64,000 nt of DNA from Promicromonospora sp. MEB111 (GTDB taxonomy: Bacteria > Actinomycetota > Actinomycetes > Actinomycetales > Cellulomonadaceae): positions 425,725 to 489,724 of the forward strand of contig NZ_JARVSD010000008.1 of the NCBI RefSeq assembly GCF_030209445.1. The letters are read 5' to 3'. Under the pieces are notes generated by a model. That model did no database searches. It was not told where the DNA came from and saw only the letters and a program-made list of their open reading frames with translations. The position numbers and the translations under genes were made by a program. Shown here piece after piece: positions 32,905 through 40,408 of this stretch; the stretch's first letter is position 1, and each line of letters opens with the position of its first letter.

Positions 32905-34149
32905 TCAGGGCGTCCGGAGGGTTCGCAGGCGTCGCTGGAGGTACTGCTGCTCGGCGAGGTTGCGGGTGGCCCGGGCGGCGTGGCGGTAGGCGTCGGCCGC
33001 CTCCGCCGTCCGGCCCTGGCGTTCCAGGAGGTGCGCGCGGACAGCGTCGAGCCGGGGCAGCCCGGGATGCTGCCGCTCCAGGTCGTCGAGCGAGGCCAGG
33101 GCCGCGTCATCGCCCAGCACCTGGGCCTCGGCGACGATCCGGTTGAGCGCGATCGTCGGGTTCCGGCGGCCGGTCACGACCTCCAGGACGCCGTAGAGCG
33201 CGAGGATCTCCGGCCAGTCGGTCGAGGCGGTGTCGGCGGCCTCGGCGTGCAGCGCCGCGATGCAGGCCTGCAGCAGGTAGGGCCCCGGCGCCGCGCCGGG
33301 TACGGTCGCCTCGACCAGGGCGACGCCCCCGCGCACGAGGGTCTGGTCCCACCGGGTCCGGTCCTGCTCGTCCAGCGGCACCAGGGAGCCGTCGTCCGCC
33401 TGCCGCGCGGGTCCGCGCGACGCGGTGAGCAGCATGAGCGCGAGCAGCCCGGAGACCTCCGGGTCGTTCGGCAGGGCCCGGCGCAGCAGCCGGGCGAGGT
33501 GGATCGCCTCCGCCGCGAGGTCCGTGTCGCGGGCGGGCGTGCCCGACGTCGTGTGGTGGGCCTCGGTCAGCATCACGTAGAGCACGTCGAGCACGGGGCT
33601 GAGCCGTTCGGCCGCGTCCCGGGGCCGGGGCAGGTCTCCGCCGAGCTCGGCCAGACGCCGCTTGGCGCGCGTGATGCGCTGGGCGACGGTCGCCTCAGGA
33701 AGCTGAAGGACGTTCGCGATCTGCGCCGTGGTCAGGCCGGCCACGGCGCGCAGCGTCAGCGCGACCTGCGCGGGGCGGGCAAGAGCCGGATGACAGCAGA
33801 GCTGGAGGAGGAGCAGGCTGTCGTCGGCGGGGGAGGCGTCGGGGTCCGCGCCGTCGGGCGGCGTGCTCAGCGGGTGGGCCAGGAGCGCCCCCCGGGCCTC
33901 CCTCTCGCGGCGCCGGCTGTCGACGCGGACGCGGTCCACGTACCGGCGTCGGGCCGTGGTGACGAGCCAGGCCAGCGGGTCCGACGGCGGGTCGGCCGGC
34001 CACTGCCGGTACGCCGCGAGCAGGGCGTCCTGGACGGCGTCCTCGCACACGTCGAACTGGCCCGCGCCGTGGGTGCGCACGAGCCGGGCGAGGACCTGCG
34101 GCGCCAGCTCGCGCAGCAGGTCCTCGCCGACGGCGGGTCCAGGGTTCAC
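32905..34149 (-). CDS. ECF42-type RNA polymerase sigma factor with C-terminal extension
   Basis: The 414-aa protein has sigma2 (DVCEDAVQDALLAAYRQWP) and sigma4 (LTLRAVAGLTTAQIANVLQLPEATVAQRITRAKRRLA) regions, followed by about 220 residues with helical, TPR-like repeats (YLLQACIAALHAEAAD, YGVLEVVTGRRNP, YRHAARATRNLAEQQYLQRRL). This architecture and the DGPF partner gene define the ECF42 group, where the C-terminal extension is needed for activity and there is no anti-sigma factor. The GTG start overlaps the stop of the DGPF gene by 4 bp. Confidence 0.92.
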   Translation of the reverse strand: MNPGPAVGEDLLRELAPQVLARLVRTHGAGQFDVCEDAVQDALLAAYRQWPADPPSDPLAWLVTTARRRYVDRVRVDSRRREREARGALLAHPLSTPPDGADPDASPADDSLLLLQLCCHPALARPAQVALTLRAVAGLTTAQIANVLQLPEATVAQRITRAKRRLAELGGDLPRPRDAAERLSPVLDVLYVMLTEAHHTTSGTPARDTDLAAEAIHLARLLRRALPNDPEVSGLLALMLLTASRGPARQADDGSLVPLDEQDRTRWDQTLVRGGVALVEATVPGAAPGPYLLQACIAALHAEAADTASTDWPEILALYGVLEVVTGRRNPTIALNRIVAEAQVLGDDAALASLDDLERQHPGLPRLDAVRAHLLERQGRTAEAADAYRHAARATRNLAEQQYLQRRLRTLRTP

Positions 34150-34514
34150 AGGTCCCCGAGGTCGCTGAACATCACGGGCCGCACCTCGACCGCCAGCCCG
34201 TCGATCGACGTGTCGGGGATCATGCGGGCGAGCTCCAGGACCCGCGCCTCGTCCTCGACGTCCACCAGGTAGAAGCCGCCCAGGAACTCCTTGGCCTCGG
34301 CGAACGGCCCGTCGCTGGTCTGGGGCGTCCCGGCCACGGACCGCACCACCTTGCTCTGGCTCGGGTCGGCCAGCGCCTGCGTGCCGACGAACTCGCCGCG
34401 CTCCTTGATGTGCGCCATGAACGCCTCGTGCCCGTCCTGGACCAGCTTGCTCTGCTCCGGCGTGAGCTGTTCGAGGACGGTGGGGTTGATCTGCATCAGG
34501 ATCAGGTACTTCAT
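34146..34514 (-). CDS. YCII/DGPF domain protein, partner of the ECF42 sigma factor
   Basis: The 122-aa protein starts MKYLILMQINPTVLEQL and carries the signature SDGPFAEAKEFLGGFYLVD. YCII-fold proteins may be small enzymes or binding proteins; their role with ECF42 factors is not known. The ATG at 34514 has a strong AGGAGGA site. It is the first gene of the two-gene unit, behind an ECF42-like promoter. Confidence 0.92.
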   Translation of the reverse strand: MKYLILMQINPTVLEQLTPEQSKLVQDGHEAFMAHIKERGEFVGTQALADPSQSKVVRSVAGTPQTSDGPFAEAKEFLGGFYLVDVEDEARVLELARMIPDTSIDGLAVEVRPVMFSDLGDL

Positions 34515-34564
34515 GGTTCCTCCTGGTTCGGATCCGACGGCGCTCTGCCGTCGTCGTACCCCTT

Positions 34565-34592
34565 GGTCGGCACGGCCGGGCCGGATACGACA
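34565..34592 (-). promoter_or_regulatory. Candidate ECF42-dependent promoter
   Basis: On the minus strand TGTCGT (34592-34587), 17 bp, CGACC (34569-34565). ECF42 promoters are reported to have TGTCGA at -35 and CGA/TC at -10, so this is a near match that suggests autoregulation of the DGPF-sigma unit. Confidence 0.5.
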
Positions 34593-34652
34593 GCCGACCA
34601 CGAGAAATCTTCGTGTGGCCGGACGGGGTCCGGCGAGCCGCCATACTGGAGT

Positions 34653-35255
34653 GTGACTACGTCCATCGTGACCCCTGCGGAGGCGGGGGCGGAGATACCG
34701 ATCGAGCTGCTCTACCGGGTGCCCTACGGAAAGGTCCTGCACGGCAAGGACTGCCCGCACCTGACCCCGAGCCGGTTGGCGACGCTCCAGCCCGCGACCG
34801 AGCTGGACCGGCAGAAGTTCAAGATCTGCAGGTCGTGCCTCATCGCCCTGGACGGCGACCCGGGCCGCGACGACTTCGAGTCCCTCGACGCGGCGCTCGA
34901 GGCGCTGCAGGTACCGCAGGCGAACCGGCCGGCCATGCGGGCCATCGCGGAGGGCCTCGACACGTCCCGCATCTGGATCCCGGCGCCGCGCACGTACATC
35001 GCGGTCTCGCCCGGCACGGGACACGAGGTGACCGCCTTCTTCAGCAAGGACTCCGTGGACCTGCGCAAGGACGAGGGCGGGTACGAGCGCCTGGTGCTGG
35101 CGACCCCGTCCACGCCGTCGGGCCGGACGAGCGCCGCGAAGGCCGCGAAGAAGACGAAGGCGGCGGCCGCGCAGGAGCCAGAGCCGGCCCCGCCGACCTG
35201 CCCCACCTGCTACATGCAGCTCCCGGCGACGGGCGTCTGCGACAGCTGCGACTGA
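34653..35255 (+). CDS. Hypothetical protein with paired Cys motifs at both ends
   Basis: The 200-aa product is not recognised. It has KDCPHL plus ICRSC near residues 30-60, a central globular region with RTYIAVSPGTGHEVTAFFSKD, an Ala/Lys-rich linker (SAAKAAKKTKAAAAQEPEP) and a C-terminal CPTCYMQLPATGVCDSC pair of CxxC. The latter looks like a zinc ribbon or rubredoxin-like knuckle. GTG at 34653 lies 5 nt after CATACT, suggesting a leaderless mRNA. It is divergent from the ECF42 unit. Confidence 0.7.
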   Translation: MTTSIVTPAEAGAEIPIELLYRVPYGKVLHGKDCPHLTPSRLATLQPATELDRQKFKICRSCLIALDGDPGRDDFESLDAALEALQVPQANRPAMRAIAEGLDTSRIWIPAPRTYIAVSPGTGHEVTAFFSKDSVDLRKDEGGYERLVLATPSTPSGRTSAAKAAKKTKAAAAQEPEPAPPTCPTCYMQLPATGVCDSCD

Positions 35256-35272
35256 CTGACTGACTGACTGAC
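35251..35272. repeat. ACTG tetranucleotide tandem repeat at a gene end
   Basis: Five ACTG units plus AC begin inside the last codon of the hypothetical gene. Because the unit is 4 bp, TGA recurs in all three frames within 12 nt. Confidence 0.8.
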
Positions 35273-35331
35273 CGGCCGCCGTCGGCCGGCTGCAACGGAC
35301 CCCGCCGCCGGGGTCGACGCGGCCACATCCC

Positions 35332-35393
35332 CTTCGAGGCCCGAGTTTCTTCGCTTTGAGCCCCCTCAAAGCGAAGAAACTCGGGCCTCGAAG
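35332..35393. repeat. Perfect 28-29 bp intergenic hairpin
   Basis: Arms 35332-35359 and 35366-35393 (left arm starts CTTCGAGGCCCGAG, tip CGCTTTGA) are exact complements, with one more G-C pair at 35360/35365 and a four-C loop. It lies about 77 nt after the Cys-motif gene. No U-tract follows. Confidence 0.8.
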
Positions 35394-35566
35394 AGGAGGG
35401 GATTACGGCCTCGGGTGAAAGCCCGCGCTGGACCTTGTGTCCCGCGACGGCACAAGCGTCCTCATGTCGCACTCTTCAACCGGCCGAGGTTCCTCACACC
35501 ACCGCACATGCGTGGGGATGGAGGCCTGTTCTCGCGCGAGTGATCAGACGTGGATCCCCGGATAGC

Positions 35567-35609
35567 CGGGGTTGCGGAGAGGTAGCAGTGCTGCCGCTCC
35601 GTAACCCCG
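35567..35609. repeat. Intergenic hairpin, family B copy 2
   Basis: A near-perfect 20-bp stem, GGGGTTGCGGAG against CTCCGTAACCCC plus an inner stem, has the same apex TAGCAGTGCTGCC and TAACCCC-type base as the hairpin at 9407-9465. It lies about 115 nt before the toxin gene. Confidence 0.75.
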
Positions 35610-35724
35610 CGCGATGCCTATACGTCCTGGGAGGCTTCCTCCGATGAACGGGGTCCCGTCGAGTAGAGCGCATCGCCGCACTCTTCGCCGCGACTCTATC
35701 AGTACATCAGGATAGTCCGATAAC

Positions 35725-36114
35725 GTGTCCTGGGATGTGGAGTTCGACGAGGCGGTGTTCGAGTGGTTGACCGGGTTGGAGGAGGAGTCGTTCGTTCAGG
35801 TTCGTGCTGCGCTCAACGTGTTGCGCGACCGAGGTCCGCAGCTGGGCCGACCGCTCGTGGATACGGTCGTCGGATCGCGGCACAAGAACATGAAAGAGCT
35901 GCGGCCTGGATCAGCGGGTCGCAGCGAGCTGCGGGTGCTGTTCGCCTTCGACCCCGAGAGATCTGCGATCCTGCTGGTCGGCGGTGACAAGGCAGGCCGT
36001 TGGCAGGATTGGTACCGGTCCGCGATCCCGATGGCCGACGACCGCTACGACGCCCATCTCGAAGCGCTCAGGAAGCGTGCCGACGGCGACGCTGGACGAG
36101 GAGAGGAACGATGA
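35725..36114 (+). CDS. HigB/RelE-type (phage Gp49-like) toxin
   Basis: The 129-aa protein has the Gp49/HigB-like pattern: WLTGLEEESFVQVRAALNVLRDRGPQLGRPLVDTV, HKNMKELRPGSAGRSELRVLFAFDPERSAILLVGGDKAGRW. Such toxins cleave mRNA in the ribosome. The Arg-rich LR..R..FAFD strand is intact. GTG at 35725 follows GATAGT by 8 nt. Its stop overlaps the antitoxin ATG (ATGA). Third-position G+C is lower than in neighbouring genes, which suggests transfer. Confidence 0.9.
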   Translation: MSWDVEFDEAVFEWLTGLEEESFVQVRAALNVLRDRGPQLGRPLVDTVVGSRHKNMKELRPGSAGRSELRVLFAFDPERSAILLVGGDKAGRWQDWYRSAIPMADDRYDAHLEALRKRADGDAGRGEER

Positions 36115-36416
36115 CACGAAACCTTGACGACCTCGACCGTGCTCGGCCGGTCGATCCGGAGAAGGTGGCCGCCGCCGAGGAGCGGCTGCTCGCGCGCCAG
36201 CGGGCCTGGCAGCTGCGGGAGCTGCGTACTCAGCAGGCCCTGACCCAGGCCGAGCTCGCGGAGCGCATGCACGTCGGCCAGAACCGGGTCTCGCAGATCG
36301 AGTCCGGCGGCGCGGAATCGACTCGGCTCGACACCTTGCGCCGTTACGCCCAGGCCTTGGGCGGCACGCTGAGTGTCGAGGTCACGATCGGCGACACCCG
36401 CTACATCGTCGCCTGA
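36111..36416 (+). CDS. HigA-type XRE antitoxin
   Basis: The 101-aa protein has an XRE helix-turn-helix (LRTQQALTQAELAERMHVGQNRVSQIESGGAESTRLDTLRRYAQALGGTLSVEV). It should neutralise the upstream toxin and repress the pair. Gene order is toxin first, typical of HigBA rather than RelBE. The ATGA overlap couples translation. Confidence 0.92.
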   Translation: MTRNLDDLDRARPVDPEKVAAAEERLLARQRAWQLRELRTQQALTQAELAERMHVGQNRVSQIESGGAESTRLDTLRRYAQALGGTLSVEVTIGDTRYIVA

Positions 36417-36438
36417 CAGGTCGAGGCCTCCACGCGGC

Positions 36439-36481
36439 ACGAGGCCCGGTCTCCCGCAGAGTGCGGGGCACCGGGCCTCGT
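36439..36481. terminator. Hairpin between antitoxin and subtilase genes
   Basis: Outer arms ACGAGGCCCGGT and ACCGGGCCTCGT are perfect 12-bp complements, with an inner CCCGC/GCGGG stem and AGAGT loop. It lies between convergent genes (stops at 36416 and 36498), so it probably terminates both. Confidence 0.7.
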
Positions 36482-36497
36482 CGGCGTTCTTGCGGGA

Positions 36498-39400
36498 CTA
36501 CTTCTTGCCCGAGATGCCGAACGCCGCCGTGACCTCCTGGGTCACCGAGTTGCCGGCGTCGTCACGGGCGGTCGCCCGCAGCGAGACCAGGTCGGCGCCG
36601 CGGGACGGGATGCGCAGGCGCGCCTCCCAGCGGTCGTCGTCGCGCCGCAGCGAGACCTTGGACCACGTGCTGCCACCGTCGTAGCTGACCTCCAGTGTCG
36701 CCCCGTTGACCGACCCGGCCCGCGGAGCGCCCGGCACCGTGTACGGCTCCACCGCGAACGGGACGGTCGAGCCGGCCCGGACGGTGCCGTCCAGGGCGGT
36801 GTCCACGTCGTAGTCGAGCTGCACCAGCGGGAGCGGCGTCCCCTGTTCACCGGGCACCGCCTCGTCGGCCTGATCGGCCACGAAGGTCCACGACGTGCGG
36901 GTGCTCGTCGAGTACCGGTGGGCGTCGTCGGCGGCGTCGGTGTCGATCTCGAACCGGTACTTCTGCGGTCCCTCAGCCACGGGGACCGACGTCTGGACCG
37001 CCTGGCCGATGCTCTCCCGGACCAGGGTGTCGCCCTGGTAGAGGCGGGAGGTCACCGGGGTCTCGCCCCAGCCGAACCCACCGGTCAGGCCGTTCGGGCC
37101 ACCCGCCGTGGACACGTTGACCGCGAACCAGTCGCCGCCGTGCCAGGGACCCCAGTAGCCGTCGCCCGTGCGGGGCGCCGCCACGGGAGCCCACCAGTCG
37201 CGCACCGTGGTGCTGCGCGCCGCGTACGCCTGTCGGACGCCGCGCTGCTCCCAGCCGCTCTCGTGGTTCACGCCCTCGTACCAGGTGACGTCGTCGTAGG
37301 TGGAGACGTAGTCGGTCCGCTCCGACGCCGTGGGCTGGAGGGCCCGGACGCTCAGGCACGGCGGCCACTGGTAGTCGCGGCAGTCGGCACGGTCGTCGAC
37401 CGCGAGCCGCTCGGCGGTGTCGTTGTACCGGCTCTCCACCGTGGCGAGCTGACGGCTGGTCGGCGCCAGGGCGAGCTCGGTGGGGATCTCGCCGGGCCAG
37501 CTCTTGGACACGTCGTACAGGTACGTCGGGAACTCGACGGCCTTGCCGGTCAGCGTGAGCCGGCCCTTGGCGGCGGCCTTCAGGAGCTTGGCGCCCTGCG
37601 CCGCCGGCACGGAGACGACGGGCAGGTCGCCCTGGGTGACGTTCTCGACCAGGGTGCCGGGACGGTCGTCGACCACCACGAGCAGCGCGGCACCGGCGGC
37701 CTGGGCGGCGGCCTCCCGCTCCTCGGCGGACACGGCGTCGTCCCGGGTGACGAGCACGGCCTTGCCCTCGGCGCGGACGCCCTCGTACTCGGCGGCGGTA
37801 CCGGTGCCGGCCGTGACGGCCCGCAGCGAGACCCGGCCGTCGAGCCGCGCGGAACCGGCCTGGTAGACCGGGTCGAACGCGACCGGCAGCGGGCTCCAGG
37901 CCGTCAGGTCGAGCGCCGGCTCGGTGGCCCGCCACCGCACGGCGAAGTCGAAGTCGGCGCTGTCGACCGGACCCGTCCTCGCGGCGTAGAACGAGTCGAC
38001 GTCGGCCGGCACCGCGTACGTGGCGCCGAACGTCGAGTACAGGCCGCCGATGCCGGAGTCGTTGAAGAACTGGAACCGGCGGTACGAGACGTCGCTCGCG
38101 CGAGGCGTCTTGAGCGTCAGCTCGTCGGCCTCGCGTGCGTCGAGCACCAGCGACCGGTCCGCGTCGGAGACGACGACCTGCGGGTCACCGACCAGCGCGA
38201 CGCCGGTCGAGCCGGGCCCCTTGGAGCCGGCGACGTCGAGGAACGCCGTGGCGGAGTAGACGCCGGGCTGCAGACGCTGCGTCGGCACCTCGCCCGTGGC
38301 CGGGTCGATCGGCAGGCTGCTGACGAACTGGTCGCCGTAGCGGTAGAAGTCCACGTAGCCGCTGGCCGGCTCGCCGGACCGGTCCAACGCCGTGATGTCG
38401 AGGCCGTACCGCTCCTCCTCCTTGACCAGCGCGACCGCGGTCCGCACCGTCACCTCGCCCGAGGCGTCCGTACCGACGACGGCGCCGCTGTACTTGCCGG
38501 CAAGACCTGCGTTGTCGGCGTCGGCGGTGACGGTGACGTCGGCCGTGCCCCCGGCCGGGACCACCACCTCGGAGGCGGACAGGGTCATCAGGTCGCTCGG
38601 AGCGCCGTCCGGCCCGGTGACGTCGGTGCTCAGCGCGAGCGTGACGTCGGCGTCCGTGGCGTTGGTGAAGGTGACGGTGCTGCTCGCCGGCTCGTCGCCG
38701 TCGTGCGGCCAGCCGTAGAAGCCGAGGAACCCGTCGCCGGAGGCGTCCACGCCGTCCAGCGCGGCCGGGACGTCCAGGCGTCCCGTGCCCACCTCGTACG
38801 CCGGGGCGTCGATGTCGGCCGCCGAGGAGACCAGCGCCGTCTTGAGCTGCTCACCCGTGAGCTCCGGGTGCGCACCCTTGACGATCGCCGCCGCCCCCGC
38901 GACGTGCGGGGTGGCCATGGAGGTGCCGTTCATCGACACGTACCAGCCCTCGCCGCCCGACTGCTGCGAGCGGGCCGCGACGATGCCGACGCCGGGCGCC
39001 GTCAGGTCGGGCTTGATCGCGTGGTCGCCCACGCGCGGGCCGTAGCTGGAGAAGTCGGCGCGCACGTCGTCGTCGTCCACCGCGCCGACCGTGAGGGCGG
39101 CGTCCGCCGTGCCCGGGCTGCCGAGCGAGCCCTCGGCGTAGCTGTTGCCGGCCGCGACGACGAACAGGGCGCCCGTCTCCTCGCTCAGCGCGTTCAGCGC
39201 CTGCGCCATGGGGTCGGTGCCGTCGTTGAGGCTGGAGTCGCCGAGGCTCATGGAGACGACGTCCGCGTTCGCGGCGCCCCACTCCATGCCCGCGATGATC
39301 CACGAGTCCTGGCCGTAGCCGTCGTTGTCGAGCACCTTGCCGACCAGCAGGTCGGCGCCCGGCGCGACGCCCTTGTAGAGGCCGTCGCTCGCGGCGCCGG

Positions 39401-40292
39401 TGCCGAGCACCGTGGACGCGACGTGCGTGCCGTGCCCGTGCTGGTCGTCGTCGACCGCCTGGCCGGGCACGAACGACTCCGCCTGCGCGATCTGGTCGGC
39501 CACGTCGGGGTGCGTGGCGTCGATGCCGGTGTCGAGCACGGCCACCGTCGCGCCCGTGCCGTCGAAGCCCGCGGCCCAGGCCTCCGGGGCGCCGATCTGC
39601 GCGGTGCTGCGGTCCAGCGTGGACTCGGCCTTGCCGTCGAGCCAGATCTTCTCGACGCCGCCGCGGAAGGTCCCGGCGTCCGCCGCCGCGCCGCGCGCGG
39701 CCCGCGCCGACCCGGCCCCGGGTGCGGCGACGGCCGACCAGAAGGCCGACGCCTTCTTCTTGTTCGCGTCCACGGCGGAGGCGTCGATGCTCGGCAGGTC
39801 GAGCGTGCGCCTCGCGCCCGGCAGCTCGGCCGCGGCGGAGCGTGCCGCGGCGCGGGTGTGCTCCAGGATGAGCGGCGTCGCGGCCACGGTCTCGTCGTCG
39901 TACTGCATCTCCAGCAGCGCGGTGACGTCGAAGAGCCGCCGGTCCAGCGTGCCCGCGGCCAGGTACGGCAGCGCGGCGTCGGGCACCACGTAGAGGTGGT
40001 CGCCCACCTGCTGGGTGCGGACGGCGCCGCCGTCGGCCGGCTCGACGCCGACCGTCAGCGCGCCCGAGTCGGTGGTGGTGACGTCCACGACGTCGCCGGT
40101 CACGAGGGTGACGGTGGTGCGGCCGTCGGCCAGGGCGGGCGTGGCCGGCGCGGTGCCGCCGGAGCCGGAGCCGGACGTGGGTTCGGTGTTCGCGTGCGCC
40201 GTGGTGGCCATCGCAGCGACCAGGGCGGTCGCGGCGACGGCCGCGGCGGCCCGGGTGGCGGCCGACAGCCCGCGCCGAGTGGGGGATCTCAT
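36498..40292 (-). CDS. Secreted S8 (subtilisin-like) serine peptidase, multi-domain
   Basis: The 1264-aa product has a signal peptide (ALVAAMATTAHA), a propeptide of about 150-200 residues and a catalytic S8 domain with Asp254 (AVLDTGID), His287 (HGHGTHVAS), Asn in AAGNS and Ser458 (NGTSMATPHVAG). It is followed by Fn3/Ig-like segments, a PA-like insertion (GKAVLVTRDDAVSAEEREAAAQAAGAALLVV) and a C-terminal Ig-like module. It is expected to be exported and to degrade proteins outside the cell. The ATG at 40292 was chosen as the start of the signal peptide. It is divergent from a TrmB/LuxR-like regulator. Confidence 0.92.
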   Translation of the reverse strand: MRSPTRRGLSAATRAAAAVAATALVAAMATTAHANTEPTSGSGSGGTAPATPALADGRTTVTLVTGDVVDVTTTDSGALTVGVEPADGGAVRTQQVGDHLYVVPDAALPYLAAGTLDRRLFDVTALLEMQYDDETVAATPLILEHTRAAARSAAAELPGARRTLDLPSIDASAVDANKKKASAFWSAVAAPGAGSARAARGAAADAGTFRGGVEKIWLDGKAESTLDRSTAQIGAPEAWAAGFDGTGATVAVLDTGIDATHPDVADQIAQAESFVPGQAVDDDQHGHGTHVASTVLGTGAASDGLYKGVAPGADLLVGKVLDNDGYGQDSWIIAGMEWGAANADVVSMSLGDSSLNDGTDPMAQALNALSEETGALFVVAAGNSYAEGSLGSPGTADAALTVGAVDDDDVRADFSSYGPRVGDHAIKPDLTAPGVGIVAARSQQSGGEGWYVSMNGTSMATPHVAGAAAIVKGAHPELTGEQLKTALVSSAADIDAPAYEVGTGRLDVPAALDGVDASGDGFLGFYGWPHDGDEPASSTVTFTNATDADVTLALSTDVTGPDGAPSDLMTLSASEVVVPAGGTADVTVTADADNAGLAGKYSGAVVGTDASGEVTVRTAVALVKEEERYGLDITALDRSGEPASGYVDFYRYGDQFVSSLPIDPATGEVPTQRLQPGVYSATAFLDVAGSKGPGSTGVALVGDPQVVVSDADRSLVLDAREADELTLKTPRASDVSYRRFQFFNDSGIGGLYSTFGATYAVPADVDSFYAARTGPVDSADFDFAVRWRATEPALDLTAWSPLPVAFDPVYQAGSARLDGRVSLRAVTAGTGTAAEYEGVRAEGKAVLVTRDDAVSAEEREAAAQAAGAALLVVVDDRPGTLVENVTQGDLPVVSVPAAQGAKLLKAAAKGRLTLTGKAVEFPTYLYDVSKSWPGEIPTELALAPTSRQLATVESRYNDTAERLAVDDRADCRDYQWPPCLSVRALQPTASERTDYVSTYDDVTWYEGVNHESGWEQRGVRQAYAARSTTVRDWWAPVAAPRTGDGYWGPWHGGDWFAVNVSTAGGPNGLTGGFGWGETPVTSRLYQGDTLVRESIGQAVQTSVPVAEGPQKYRFEIDTDAADDAHRYSTSTRTSWTFVADQADEAVPGEQGTPLPLVQLDYDVDTALDGTVRAGSTVPFAVEPYTVPGAPRAGSVNGATLEVSYDGGSTWSKVSLRRDDDRWEARLRIPSRGADLVSLRATARDDAGNSVTQEVTAAFGISGKK

Positions 40293-40408
40293 GGACCTGG
40301 ACACTCCCAGCGAGCGGCGACACGTCACAAGAGGCGCATCGTGGCGGCTTTACGGCATGTCGCGACTCCGCCAGAGTTGGGCACCCATCGACGTGACGGA
40401 GGAGTGCC

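Noticed and set aside
35495..35524. Sequence ACCGCACATGCGTGGGGATGG resembling a type I-E CRISPR repeat
   Set aside because: Only one copy is present; nothing similar occurs about 61 bp away on either side and no cas gene is in the window. It may be a remnant or chance.
40293..40408. TGGCGG and CCGCCA halves as a defined operator for the TrmB/LuxR-like regulator
   Set aside because: The arms are short and 20 bp apart in G+C-rich DNA; chance is too likely for a separate feature.
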